From NORP181 sp047623555 (lineage in GTDB: Bacteria > Pseudomonadota > Alphaproteobacteria > Rhodobacterales > Rhodobacteraceae): DNA of 32,058 bases. The stretch is from positions 1 to 32,058 of the forward strand of contig JBLHMP010000042.1 of assembly GCA_047623555.1 (NCBI GenBank), written 5' to 3'. Below, in pieces: positions 18,180 to 26,867 of this stretch. Both the position numbers and the translations under genes were made by a program. Under the pieces are notes generated by a model. It was not told where the DNA came from. It searched no databases and worked only from the letters and a program-made list of their open reading frames with translations. Each line of letters begins with the position of its first letter. The stretch's first letter is position 1.

Positions 18180-18638
18180 TTACTTCCAGACGTGCAGAAT
18201 GACGCGCTGGCTGAACTCGGTGCCATTTGCGGCCCGGGCCACCATGCGGATGTTCCAATTGCCTTTTCCAAGCTCGGCAGGGGCAACATAGGCCACACCA
18301 TCAAACACAAATTCGGGTGCAATATCGTCGCGCACATGGGTGGCACGGCCCACCGTGGCGCTTAGTTTCGCAACCTCGACTGGAGCGCCGTCTTTGTCGG
18401 TGATCGACAGGATCACCAATCCGTCACGCGCATCAGCCCGCACCGACCAGCCCAGCGATAATTGCCCGGATTTGCGGGTATTAAATTCCTGGCTGGCGAC
18501 GTAGGAATTGCTCACTTCAAGCCCCGGAAAGGTTTTAACCGCCTGAAACGCCAGCACGAGGTTGACGCCGATGATAACCGCAAATGCCCCAACAAAAACC
18601 ATTGCCGCATGACGCCCGGTGAATTCGCGCTGCATCAT
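18180..18638 (-). CDS. ccoH: FixH/CcoH-family cbb3 oxidase assembly protein
   Basis: This 152-residue protein has one N-terminal membrane helix (about residues 12-32) and a periplasmic domain ending ILHVWK. CcoH/FixH stabilises early cbb3 assembly stages together with the copper pump CcoI. GGAAAC lies about eight bases before the ATG pair at 18636-18638. It follows ccoG after three bases and precedes ccoI by five, so the genes form one operon. Confidence 0.92.
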   Translation of the reverse strand: MMQREFTGRHAAMVFVGAFAVIIGVNLVLAFQAVKTFPGLEVSNSYVASQEFNTRKSGQLSLGWSVRADARDGLVILSITDKDGAPVEVAKLSATVGRATHVRDDIAPEFVFDGVAYVAPAELGKGNWNIRMVARAANGTEFSQRVILHVWK

Positions 18639-18641
18639 TGT

Positions 18642-20072
18642 CTAGTTTCCTTTTCCATGGAATGTAGAGTCCCGATAGGCCCGGTCTCCATTGCTTAGAT
18701 CGCTAATCCAGAACCGGAAATCCGTAAGTCCCGATGTTGAAGGCTTGGATTTTGGCGGAGACACAACATAGACACGTTGCAACCTCAGGCTATTGGCCGG
18801 AACCATAATCGAGTCATAGATGGACCCTTCGAGTTCGATCCGCAATGACGGATCCCCCCGGACGGACAATTCGAACGGCCGGTTTTCGCCGGTTTTGTTG
18901 CGCAGGCGCACATCATAAGTGTTGCGAATTGAGCCATCAGACATGGTCACATAGGTCGGATTACGGATCGGCGCCACAGTCATGTCGATGACCGGCCTGA
19001 CGAACAGGGCAAAGACCAGCCCAAACCCAACCAGCGACCACAGCGACGTGTACATGATCGTGCGTGGCCGCAGAATGTGTTTCCAGATGTTCTTTGGGGG
19101 TTTGCCCTGACGTTCGTTGGCCTCATCGCTCAGCGCCATATAGTCGATCAGACCACGTGGTTTGCCAATCTTGTCCATAATGTCATCACAGGCATCAATG
19201 CACAGCGCACAGGTGATACATTCAAGCTGCTGACCATCGCGAATATCAATACCCACCGGGCAAACATTGACGCAGGCCATACAGTCGATGCAATCGCCCT
19301 GATCTGCGGCATCCTGACCTTTGTGCAACTTGCCACGCGGTTCGCCTCGCCAGTCGCGATAGCCGACAACAAGGGTGTCTTCGTCCATCATAGCGGCCTG
19401 AATACGCGGCCATGGGCAGGCGTAGATACAGATCTGTTCGCGCGCAATACCGCCAAAAAAGAACGTCGTGGCCGTCAAGAGCGCCATAGTTATATAGGCC
19501 GCAGGATGCGCATTCAGTGTCACCAGATCATGCAGCAACGTTGGCGCATCGGCAAAATAGAACACCCAGGCCCCACCGGTCGCCACCCCGATCAGCAGCC
19601 AGGCGAACCATTTGGTCAAACGCAGGCGAGCATTGCGGAAATCCAGCTTTTTCTGCCGGTGCAGGCGCAAGCGGGCGTTTCGATCGCCCTCGACCCATCG
19701 CTCCACCAGTATGAACAGATCGGTCCACACCGTTTGCGGACAGGCATAGCCACACCAGACGCGACCCAGCGCCGAGGTAAACAGAAACAACCCCAGCCCG
19801 GCCATAATCAGCAACCCGGCGACAAAGTAAAACTCATGCGGCCAAATTTCGATCCAAAAGTAATAGAACCGGCGATTCGCCAAGTCGAGCAGCACCGCCT
19901 GATCCGGCAGGTTTGGCCCCCGGTCCCAGCGTATCCACGGGGTGATGTAGTAAATCCCCAGCGTAAAGGCCATCAAATACCATTTCAGGTTTCGGAAAGC
20001 GCCAGAGACCCGTTTGGGAAAAATCGGTTCGCGGGCAGCATAAAGGCTGGGGGTGGGATCGTTTTGGCTCAC
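18642..20072 (-). CDS. ccoG: Membrane iron-sulfur protein CcoG (RdxA/FixG), cupric reductase of cbb3 assembly
   Basis: This 476-residue protein has several membrane helices and two 4Fe-4S motifs: Cys261, 264, 267, 271 and Cys285, 288, 291, 295. Further cysteines lie in CGYACP (about 107-112) and CIYACP, typical of the family. The C-terminal part is an Ig-like domain with TVAPIRNPTYV. CcoG reduces Cu(II) to Cu(I) for the assembly pathway. The start is GTG at 20072 with AGGAT nine bases upstream. It is the first gene of ccoGHIS, and an FNR box lies 62 bases upstream. Confidence 0.95.
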   Translation of the reverse strand: MSQNDPTPSLYAAREPIFPKRVSGAFRNLKWYLMAFTLGIYYITPWIRWDRGPNLPDQAVLLDLANRRFYYFWIEIWPHEFYFVAGLLIMAGLGLFLFTSALGRVWCGYACPQTVWTDLFILVERWVEGDRNARLRLHRQKKLDFRNARLRLTKWFAWLLIGVATGGAWVFYFADAPTLLHDLVTLNAHPAAYITMALLTATTFFFGGIAREQICIYACPWPRIQAAMMDEDTLVVGYRDWRGEPRGKLHKGQDAADQGDCIDCMACVNVCPVGIDIRDGQQLECITCALCIDACDDIMDKIGKPRGLIDYMALSDEANERQGKPPKNIWKHILRPRTIMYTSLWSLVGFGLVFALFVRPVIDMTVAPIRNPTYVTMSDGSIRNTYDVRLRNKTGENRPFELSVRGDPSLRIELEGSIYDSIMVPANSLRLQRVYVVSPPKSKPSTSGLTDFRFWISDLSNGDRAYRDSTFHGKGN

Positions 20073-20133
20073 AGAATCATCCTGAGTTCAGGCTTGGGTA
20101 CTGGCGTTGTCCCACCAATTTAACATGCAGACT

Positions 20134-20147
20134 TTGATATGGGTCAA
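20134..20147 (-). promoter_or_regulatory. FNR box upstream of ccoG
   Basis: On the minus strand the sequence is TTGACCCATATCAA, fitting the TTGAY-N4-RTCAA consensus for FnrL. It lies 62 bases upstream of the ccoG start. An FnrL gene is present in the same window at 26900-27640, so the operon is probably induced at low oxygen. Confidence 0.8.
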
Positions 20148-20324
20148 AAAGAGCATCCTTCGGGTATATTTTCCGAAATCTATCCTCACACCCTATCAGC
20201 AAATCATCGTTGGTGGCTGTCACGCAAATGTACGGCCCTGCAAAGCGAGCGCTTTTGAGCCTAATCCAGACTGTGAAAGCTGAGGGACGAACCCGGTGTC
20301 CTTATCCAATCAAAAGGCACCCGC

Positions 20325-21020
20325 ATGAATATTCTGATAATCGGCGGAACATCCCTTGTGGGTCCACATGTCATTGTCGACATGATCGCCTTTACCACCA
20401 GGAATGCCAAAACCTTGGTATCAGCCTGCGTAAAAACAAACATGCACGCCAGATTGGTGGCGCTGTCCAGCATTGACGACTACCGCGCATATGGGCGGTT
20501 GAACAAACCGAAATTGCCCCCGCCAACCATCACCAATTTCCAAAGACATGGCCCTGCGACGTAAACTTGGGCCAGAAGGCGCGGCCTATGATAAAACTGG
20601 CGTTGAACGGCTATTACTCGACGATTTTAAGACCGCGATTATTCTTAGATTGCCCGCCATTTATGGATGGCCAGACACAACACGAGTCGCGCACTACCTT
20701 GAACAAATGCGGGACGGGGAGACTGTCATTTTGATGCCGCAAGACAATGCGACATTCTGATTTTCACGCTGTCTTCACAAAAATGCGGCCTTTGCCGTTG
20801 CTCTTGCGGTCGGGCATTGGCCAATGGTGCGGTTGGGTCGGGCGATTTGCGGTCACACCGTGGTCGGCTGATGCCGAAAACCCAAGGCAACAGTTCGAAG
20901 TCGCAACTGATGCCATCCACCAAGACCTTGGCTATTATGAAAAATACGCTGTGACTGCGGGCCCCTCAGATACCGTTGCCTTTATGGCGATCAACGGCTG
21001 GGGAAAAAGTACCAAACGGA
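20325..21020 (+). pseudogene. Decayed NAD-dependent epimerase/dehydratase-family gene
   Basis: Pieces of one short-chain NAD-binding protein are scattered over three frames. The start MNILIIGGTSLVGPHV carries the Rossmann glycine motif, but jumps directly to VDMIAFTT and ARLVALSSIDDYRAYGRL, so the stretch between (roughly 40-60 residues in relatives) has been deleted. A shift near 20550 leads to ILRLPAIYGWPD, then a TGA stop at 20758; after it NAAFAVALAV continues in the same frame. A second shift near 20850 leads to the segment with DLGYYEKYA, like the C-terminal part of this family. The exact end is unclear and it may run to the 3-prime end of the lysR gene. Confidence 0.72.
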
Positions 21021-21042
21021 TTATTGGGAACGCGCAGGGTTT

Positions 21043-21948
21043 TCACTTTGGGGTTGGCTCACTATCGCTTGCCTGACTTTTTGGGGTCTTTTGCCGCCGC
21101 AACCAGTGCACAAAGGTTTTGGCGACCGGTCGCAAGACGCCAGGCCGCGTAACAATGTGATAACCGCTGTCGGAATCTTCGCTAAACAGTTCGACCAGAC
21201 GCCCCGATTCCAGGTCCGGCTCGGCAAAGTGGCGGACAACAACCGCGACCCCCTGCCCATCACGCGCGCCAGGTAACAACAGGTTTCCCGGCACCTGAAT
21301 GCGCCGTTTGACCTGTACCAACGCAACCCCGCGCGATTGCAACCAATTTGAGGCCTCGGTTGTGCCCAGCTCTTCCAGCCAGGGCAAATTGGTCAAATCA
21401 GCGGGTGATTGGATATCGCGCCCGGCAATCAGACTGGGCGCGGCAATAATGACCATCGGTGACAGCAACAAAGGCTCGCTTGTCACGCCGGGCCAATCAC
21501 CACGCCCAAAACGTATTGCAATATCGATGCCGCCGGGGTCGAGTTTCACCACCGCGGAAGACGGATCCAGCATCAGGTTGATTTCTGGGTATTGAATCTG
21601 AAATTCGGTTAGGCGCGGCATCAACCAGAACGCAGCAAATGTAGGCGTGGCTGACACATGCAGCGGTCGATCTGCGTCCGCACCTGTCAATTCCTGAACG
21701 GTTGCGGCGATGACCCCAAATCCAAGTTCTAGCGCGTTGGCCAATCGCAGACCGTCATCCGTTAGCGCCATTGCCCGCCCGGACCGGTCCAGCAAAGCCA
21801 ACCCCATATGCCGTTCCAAGCCGCGCAATTGCTGGCTGATCGCCGCATGACTGACATTCAAAGCCGCGCCAGCCTGCACAACATTGCCGGTCTGTGCAAA
21901 TGCTGAAAACGCACGCAACGCGGCCAACGGGGGCATGTCTTGCCACAT
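21043..21948 (-). CDS. LysR-family transcriptional regulator (GcvA-like)
   Basis: This regulator has an N-terminal winged helix-turn-helix (about residues 5-65, with NVSHAAISQQLRGLE as recognition region) and a periplasmic-binding-like effector domain with LHVSATPTFAAFWLMP and GIDIAIRFGRGDWPG. It resembles the GcvA/AmpR branch. I chose the ATG at 21948 (301 residues); an earlier in-frame ATG at 22005 would place a T-N11-A operator inside the coding region. It converges on the decayed epimerase gene, and the ccoP terminators lie upstream. The target and effector are unknown. Confidence 0.85.
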   Translation of the reverse strand: MWQDMPPLAALRAFSAFAQTGNVVQAGAALNVSHAAISQQLRGLERHMGLALLDRSGRAMALTDDGLRLANALELGFGVIAATVQELTGADADRPLHVSATPTFAAFWLMPRLTEFQIQYPEINLMLDPSSAVVKLDPGGIDIAIRFGRGDWPGVTSEPLLLSPMVIIAAPSLIAGRDIQSPADLTNLPWLEELGTTEASNWLQSRGVALVQVKRRIQVPGNLLLPGARDGQGVAVVVRHFAEPDLESGRLVELFSEDSDSGYHIVTRPGVLRPVAKTFVHWLRRQKTPKSQASDSEPTPK

Positions 21949-21951
21949 AAC

Positions 21952-21970
21952 ATGTAATCCATACTTACAT
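21952..21970 (-). promoter_or_regulatory. LysR-type T-N11-A inverted repeat upstream of the lysR gene
   Basis: ATGTAATCCATACTTACAT (plus strand) is an inverted repeat ATGTAA-N7-TTACAT containing T-N11-A, the consensus core of LysR-regulator sites. It ends four bases from the chosen start codon at 21948, so binding there would block or autoregulate the gene and possibly affect a divergent transcript. Confidence 0.5.
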
Positions 21971-22049
21971 AACAGGATTTTGTTTGAGTCGCATTTCTGC
22001 GCCAATCAATCAAGAGTAAGGCACACACTAAACAAAAAAGGTGATCAAA

Positions 22050-22211
22050 ATGTTGAATATTATAGCGCAATCCATGATGACCGCGACACGGTCCGGATGC
22101 ACCCAAGTCCATGATGTATCGCCCAAATCGGCGCAAAAGAAATCACGCTGGCCGTCGGTTCCGAAATGGTGGCTGCAGCCAAGCCGGTGCATTGATGTTG
22201 ACAGGCTTTGA
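22050..22211 (+). CDS. Possible 53-residue small protein divergent from the LysR gene
   Basis: An open frame from ATG at 22050 to TGA at 22211 is preceded by AAAGGTGAT, a reasonable ribosome binding site five bases away. The product begins MLNIIAQSMMTATRSGC. I do not recognise a family. It is basic and may be a chance frame or the remnant of a LysR target gene. No other gene is visible between 22006 and 22369; the rest of that stretch holds two hairpins. Confidence 0.25.
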   Translation: MLNIIAQSMMTATRSGCTQVHDVSPKSAQKKSRWPSVPKWWLQPSRCIDVDRL

Positions 22212-22213
22212 AA

Positions 22214-22260
22214 CAGAAAAACCCGGAGCGGGACCAATAACTGGACCGATGCTCCGGGTT
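22214..22260 (-). terminator. Intrinsic terminator of ccoNOQP
   Basis: On the minus strand AACCCGGAGC (22260-22251) pairs perfectly with GCTCCGGGTT (22229-22220) and is followed by a T-run (TTTTTCT, 22221-22214). The loop is 21 bases. This lies 110 bases after the ccoP stop codon and is a good rho-independent terminator reading leftward. Confidence 0.75.
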
Positions 22261-22324
22261 GTCTATAATAGAAAGCGTTGGCGTTTCAGGAAACGCGCGA
22301 ACAGATCGAAAAGCCAACGCCCCG

Positions 22325-22354
22325 CTTTCGGGCCGGATTGCTCTGGCCCGAAAG
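22325..22354 (-). terminator. Upstream hairpin in the ccoP 3-prime region
   Basis: CTTTCGGGCC (22325-22334) and GGCCCGAAAG (22345-22354) form a perfect 10-base stem around a 10-base loop, 16 bases after the ccoP stop. The following leftward sequence has only a weak T-run, so it probably stabilises the transcript end or acts together with the terminator at 22214-22260. Confidence 0.5.
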
Positions 22355-22369
22355 TGTCTCTTGTTGCGG

Positions 22370-23233
22370 TTACTCGCCGCCGCCCAATTGGTGGACGTAG
22401 ATGGTAACAGCGCGAACTTCTGCCTCAGTCAGACGGCCCAGCCACGCAGGCATAACGCCAAAGCGGCTAAAGGTGACCGTATGCATCAGCGTGTCGTAGT
22501 CGCCGCCATACAGCCCGATCGCATCGGTCAGATCGGGGGCTCCGACCTCGCGATCTCCGGTTCCGGCCTCGGTGTGACAGGACGAACAATTGTCCTCAAA
22601 CACCACGGCACCTTTGGACACCAGTGAAGGGTCCTTTGCGTCGCCCGACAGGGACATCACATAGTTGACGACTTCGGGGATTTCATCAGGTTCAAGAATT
22701 TCACCAAAGGCGGGCATCTCAGAATACCGGGCGTCATCGTCGTCCTCATTACGAATACCGTGGGCTACAGTGGTATAGATGGTGTCGATTTCACCACCCC
22801 ACAGCCAGGCATTATCCAGCAGGTTGGGATAGCCAACCGCGCCAGCAGCACCCGCACCGTGACATTGCGCGCACCATGTACGGAACACCGCAGCACCCGC
22901 CGAGACGGCATAGGTGTTCAGGCCCGGATCATCCGCAATCGAGGTCAGGACAACCGCATCCAGCTTGGCGTTAACCGCCGCATTGGATTCGTTCACCAAA
23001 GCGATCTCTTTGGCCACCTCGCCGCGTGTTGACCAGCCCAGAAACCCTGCCGTAGCCCGGTTGACCATGGGCCAGGCCGGATACGCCAGTGAATAGATGA
23101 TTGCCCAGACGATGCAGGCATACAGCGTCCACAGCCACCAGCGTGGCAGCGGATTGTTGAATTCCTCGATGCCGTCCCAGCTGTGGCCAGTGGTTTCCGG
23201 ATCGCCCTTTTGCTTTGGGGGTATCTTGCTCAT
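22370..23233 (-). CDS. ccoP: cbb3-type cytochrome c oxidase diheme subunit CcoP
   Basis: This 287-residue membrane-anchored protein has a helix at about residues 32-52 and two periplasmic c-type heme domains: CAQCH (Cys121-His125) and CSSCH (Cys216-His220). Met ligands are probable in YSEMPAFG (about 173) and RFGVMPAW (about 261). It accepts electrons from the cytochrome c pool and passes them toward CcoO. The start overlaps the ccoQ stop (ATGA). It is the last gene of ccoNOQP, and a terminator follows. Confidence 0.97.
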   Translation of the reverse strand: MSKIPPKQKGDPETTGHSWDGIEEFNNPLPRWWLWTLYACIVWAIIYSLAYPAWPMVNRATAGFLGWSTRGEVAKEIALVNESNAAVNAKLDAVVLTSIADDPGLNTYAVSAGAAVFRTWCAQCHGAGAAGAVGYPNLLDNAWLWGGEIDTIYTTVAHGIRNEDDDDARYSEMPAFGEILEPDEIPEVVNYVMSLSGDAKDPSLVSKGAVVFEDNCSSCHTEAGTGDREVGAPDLTDAIGLYGGDYDTLMHTVTFSRFGVMPAWLGRLTEAEVRAVTIYVHQLGGGE

Positions 23234-23442
23234 GGCTGATCCTCATTGGATTTGGCAGGAGTGTCATCTGGTTCGTCCCGAATTGGTGCCTCGTCATTCC
23301 GGAACGGGATATTCGCAGTGTCTTCGTACTGTTTTTTGCTGCCCGGCCGGAACACCCAAAAGATGACCCCGACAAAGAACCCGAACAGCAACAGCAACAT
23401 CCAACTGTCAGCAAATTGGCGAAGGATTGAATATTCTTCCAT
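23230..23442 (-). CDS. ccoQ: cbb3-type oxidase subunit CcoQ
   Basis: This 70-residue protein has one membrane helix (about residues 14-32) and a polar C-terminal tail ending SNEDQP. CcoQ stabilises the cbb3 complex and, in Rhodobacter, transmits a redox signal to the PrrBA system. The ATG at 23442 is preceded by GGGGGAA about four bases away. It sits between ccoO (9 bases) and ccoP (four-base overlap). Confidence 0.95.
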   Translation of the reverse strand: MEEYSILRQFADSWMLLLLFGFFVGVIFWVFRPGSKKQYEDTANIPFRNDEAPIRDEPDDTPAKSNEDQP

Positions 23443-23451
23443 CAGTTCCCC

Positions 23452-24177
23452 CTAGCGGCTTGCATCTGGGGTGAAGGTCGAAAAATCAACCAGTGTCCCC
23501 AGCATTTGCAGATAAGCGATCAGCGCATCGGCCTCCGATATGCCCGGCTTGCCATCAAAGTTGCGCACCTGCGCCCCCGGATAACGTTCCAGCATATCGT
23601 CATAGTCGCTGTCCGGATCGGCCTGCGCATCAAAGTCGGCAGCGGCGTTTTCAACCATTGCGTCATCATACGGCACACCAACAAAGCGGTGCGTTTCAAT
23701 CAGATCCTGCGTGTATTTGGCCGTGATCAATTTGTTCTCAAGGAAGCCATATTTCGGCATCACCGATTCAGGAACAACCGACTGAGGGTTGCGCAAATGG
23801 TCCGCATGCCAGTCATCCGAATAACGGCCACCAACCCGGGCCAAATCTGGCCCGGTGCGTTTTGATCCCCACTGAAACGGATGGTCATACATCGATTCCG
23901 CCGCCAGCGAGTAGTGACCATAGCGTTCTACTTCGTCGCGCATTGGCCGGATCATCTGGCTATGGCACAGATAACAACCCTCGCGGACATAGATCGCCCG
24001 CCCGGTCAACTCCAAGGGCGAATAGGGACGCATCCCCTCGACCTTTTCAATCGTGTTATCAAGATAGAACAGAGGCACGATCTGAACCAAGCCACCGATG
24101 CTTACCACCAGAAAGCTAAGGACCAGCAGGATAGAGGCATTGGTTTCAATGATCTTATGTTTGTCTAGAAAGCTCAT
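23452..24177 (-). CDS. ccoO: cbb3-type cytochrome c oxidase monoheme subunit CcoO
   Basis: This 241-residue subunit has an N-terminal helix (about residues 14-36) and a single heme c site CYLCH (Cys68-His72) with a Met ligand probably in PESVMPKYG (about 139). It links the CcoP hemes to the CcoN active site. GGAGG lies about eight bases before the ATG. It follows ccoN by 12 bases. Confidence 0.97.
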   Translation of the reverse strand: MSFLDKHKIIETNASILLVLSFLVVSIGGLVQIVPLFYLDNTIEKVEGMRPYSPLELTGRAIYVREGCYLCHSQMIRPMRDEVERYGHYSLAAESMYDHPFQWGSKRTGPDLARVGGRYSDDWHADHLRNPQSVVPESVMPKYGFLENKLITAKYTQDLIETHRFVGVPYDDAMVENAAADFDAQADPDSDYDDMLERYPGAQVRNFDGKPGISEADALIAYLQMLGTLVDFSTFTPDASR

Positions 24178-24189
24178 GTTTTGTCCTCC

Positions 24190-25797
24190 TTATTCAGCTG
24201 GAACTGCGGTGGCGAGGCTGGCTTCTTTGGCCGGCGCTGCCCGGACAGTCATCCACAGGTTGTAGCACATGATGATACCGCCAGTGAGGAACATAACCCC
24301 ACCCAAACCGCGCACCACATTCATCGGCAACTTGGCAGCCACGGTGTCAGCGAACGAGTTCACCAGGAAGCCATTGGCATCCACTTCGCGCCACATCAGG
24401 CCTTCCATGATACCGGTCACCCACATCGACGACGCGTAAAGAACGATGCCAATAGTGGCGAGCCAGAAATGCCAGCTCACCAGGCTAAGCGAATACAGAC
24501 GTTCGCGTTTCCACAGCACAGGCACCAGATAATAAAGCGCCCCAAACGTGATCATACCGTTCCAACCCAAAGCGCCGGAATGTACGTGGCCAATGGTCCA
24601 GTCGGTATAGTGGCTCAGCGAATTCACCGCGCGGATCGACATCATCGGACCTTCAAATGTGGACATGCCGTAAAAGCCGATGGACAGAACCATCATCCGG
24701 ATAACCGGATCGGTCCGCAGTTTATCCCACGCACCTGACAACGTCATCAGGCCGTTGATCATGCCACCCCAGCTGGGCATCCACAGAACAATCGAGAACA
24801 CCATGCCAAGGGTCGTGGCCCAGTCTGGCAACGCGGTGTAATGCAAATGGTGTGGTCCCGCCCAGATATAAAGAAATATCAGCGCCCAAAAGTGGATGAT
24901 CGACAGCTTATAGCTATAGATCGGACGTTCCGCCTGTTTGGGTACGAAATAGTACATCATCCCCAGGAAACCAGCGGTCAGGAAAAAGCCCACAGCGTTG
25001 TGGCCGTACCACCATTGCACCATCGCATCCTGCACACCCGAAAACACCTGAACCGAGGCAGAGCCCCAGATCGAGATCGGGATAGACAGGTTGTTGACGA
25101 CATGCAGCATGGCCACGGTGACGATGAAAGACAGATAGAACCAGTTGGCCACATAAATATGCGGCTCTTTGCGTTTGACTAGAGTACCCAGGAACACCGC
25201 CAGATAGCACAACCAAACGATGGTCAGCCAGATGTCGACATGCCATTCTGGTTCAGCGTATTCTTTGGACTGGGTTGCGCCCAGCACATAACCCGTGGCG
25301 GCCAGCACGATGAACAGCTGATAGCCCCAGAACACGAACCACGCCAGATTGCCGCCCCAAAGCCGGGCCGCACAGGTCCGTTGCACCACATAAAACGATG
25401 TTGCGATCAGGGCATTGCCACAAAACGCAAAAATTACCGCTGACGTATGCAGCGGCCGTAATCTGCCGAAGTTTCCAAGACCCTGTGTCCATTCGAAATT
25501 CAACGATGGAAAGGCCAGTTGAAAGGCGATGATAACCCCAACGAGAAAGCCAACGACTCCCCACAACGCAGTGGCAATTACCCCTGCCCTGACCACACCA
25601 TCCATATACTCGTTTTGTAAATTGACGGTTGATTTTGGCTCATCTGTGTGGCGCAGAACCCATATAAAAAGGCCCCCTGCCGTCAACAATATGATAATCG
25701 CGTGAACCTGATACGCGATATCACGCGCATAGTTGATTCCGATCATCGCGATTAGCATCACCAAACCAAGCACTATAAGCTTGATATAATTCGACAT
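24190..25797 (-). CDS. ccoN: cbb3-type cytochrome c oxidase catalytic subunit CcoN
   Basis: This 535-residue polytopic protein is the catalytic subunit of the high-affinity proton-pumping terminal oxidase. Heme and copper ligands are visible: His117 (RPLHTS) and His406 for low-spin heme b, His404 for heme b3, and CuB ligands His266, His316 and His317. Tyr310 (FLYIWAG) matches the cross-linked active-site tyrosine of this class. GGGG lies about six bases before the ATG. A perfect FNR box lies 93 bases upstream and a divergent stress-protein gene on the other side, so the operon should rise at low oxygen. Confidence 0.98.
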   Translation of the reverse strand: MSNYIKLIVLGLVMLIAMIGINYARDIAYQVHAIIILLTAGGLFIWVLRHTDEPKSTVNLQNEYMDGVVRAGVIATALWGVVGFLVGVIIAFQLAFPSLNFEWTQGLGNFGRLRPLHTSAVIFAFCGNALIATSFYVVQRTCAARLWGGNLAWFVFWGYQLFIVLAATGYVLGATQSKEYAEPEWHVDIWLTIVWLCYLAVFLGTLVKRKEPHIYVANWFYLSFIVTVAMLHVVNNLSIPISIWGSASVQVFSGVQDAMVQWWYGHNAVGFFLTAGFLGMMYYFVPKQAERPIYSYKLSIIHFWALIFLYIWAGPHHLHYTALPDWATTLGMVFSIVLWMPSWGGMINGLMTLSGAWDKLRTDPVIRMMVLSIGFYGMSTFEGPMMSIRAVNSLSHYTDWTIGHVHSGALGWNGMITFGALYYLVPVLWKRERLYSLSLVSWHFWLATIGIVLYASSMWVTGIMEGLMWREVDANGFLVNSFADTVAAKLPMNVVRGLGGVMFLTGGIIMCYNLWMTVRAAPAKEASLATAVPAE

Positions 25798-25890
25798 TTT
25801 TTAGTCCCCTTGCCTTGCCCCGAACAAATCTCTGTCTATGATTGTCGGGCTGGTTTTGCGTCTAGATGCACAAGGAATTCAACGGCTTCC

Positions 25891-25904
25891 TTGATCTGCA
25901 TCAA
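25891..25904. promoter_or_regulatory. Perfect FNR box between ccoN and the universal stress gene
   Basis: TTGATCTGCATCAA is an exact TTGAT-N4-ATCAA palindrome. It is centred between divergent ccoN (starts 25797) and the stress gene (starts 25998) with 93 bases to each start codon, so one FnrL dimer could act on both promoters. Confidence 0.88.
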
Positions 25905-25997
25905 GACACTCCATCGTTTTTTGTGAAAGGCATGCAGGGCAGTTACACAGTATCCACCTGTCCCGCTCATCCTACATAGAGTTCGCACGAGGTCCAA

Positions 25998-26837
25998 ATG
26001 GCTTTCAAAACACTTCTGACAGTTATGACAAATCCCGAATCCGGTGAAACCGCGCTTGCCCAGACCATTGCTCTGGCAACATCGCTGGACGCCCATGCCG
26101 AGGCCCTGTGCCTGGGCGTTGACCGTACCCAGACCAGATATTATTACGCAGGCGCCAATGCGATGATCCTGCAAGAAACCATGACACGCGCCCAAGACGA
26201 GGCCGCCGAGACGCTAGCCTATGCCAATGACGTTCTTGGTAAATCCGGCGTCCGTTGGTCTGCCGAAGACGGCATCGCACAAATCGCTGATGTTGGTCGC
26301 CATGTGGCCCATCGGGCACGGTTTGCAGACCTTGTGGTGCTGCCACGCCCCTACGGTAAAGACCGCGGCGCCGAGGCCGAACCGATTGTCGAGTCTGCGA
26401 TGTTCGAAGGTCACGCGCCGATTTTGGTCATCCCGGACGACTGGGAGCCGATGAGCCAGCCCAAATCCATCCTAGTTGCCTGGAACGAAAGCGTTGAGGC
26501 AATGACCGCCATCCGTCACGCTTTGCCGTTTCTGCAGCAGGCTGGCCTTGTGCGCATTGTCGTCATTGATCCGCCCACCCACGGGCCGGACCGGTCCGAC
26601 CCCGGCGGCATGTTGTCGCAAATGTTGTCACGTCACGGCGTGCAGTGCGAAATCGACGTGCTGAGCAAAACCATGACGCGGGTGTCTGATGTGTTGAACC
26701 GCAATGCGGTTGATACCAATTCAGATATGATCGTGATGGGCGCCTACGGCCATTCGCGGTTCCGCGAGGCCATTCTGGGTGGGGCCACCCGCAACATGCT
26801 GGAGCAAGCCAAAGTGCCGGTGTTCATGGCGCACTAA
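25998..26837 (+). CDS. Tandem-domain universal stress protein
   Basis: This 279-residue protein has two UspA-type domains, about residues 1-145 and 150-278. The second carries the ATP-binding loop GAYGHSRFREAILGG (G-2x-G-9x-G pattern with following Thr); the first appears to lack it. Such proteins respond to oxygen limitation and starvation. It is divergent from ccoN and shares the FNR box, suggesting joint induction in microoxic conditions. The exact role is unknown. Confidence 0.9.
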   Translation: MAFKTLLTVMTNPESGETALAQTIALATSLDAHAEALCLGVDRTQTRYYYAGANAMILQETMTRAQDEAAETLAYANDVLGKSGVRWSAEDGIAQIADVGRHVAHRARFADLVVLPRPYGKDRGAEAEPIVESAMFEGHAPILVIPDDWEPMSQPKSILVAWNESVEAMTAIRHALPFLQQAGLVRIVVIDPPTHGPDRSDPGGMLSQMLSRHGVQCEIDVLSKTMTRVSDVLNRNAVDTNSDMIVMGAYGHSRFREAILGGATRNMLEQAKVPVFMAH

Positions 26838-26867
26838 CTTTTGGGCGCATTAAGAGCACAATCCTGA

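Noticed and set aside
19077..20123. 348-codon plus-strand open frame
   Set aside because: It is the antisense shadow of ccoG, whose iron-sulfur motifs are intact.
22261..22270. TATAAT as a plus-strand promoter
   Set aside because: No matching -35 element at the right distance, and no clear gene follows on the plus strand.
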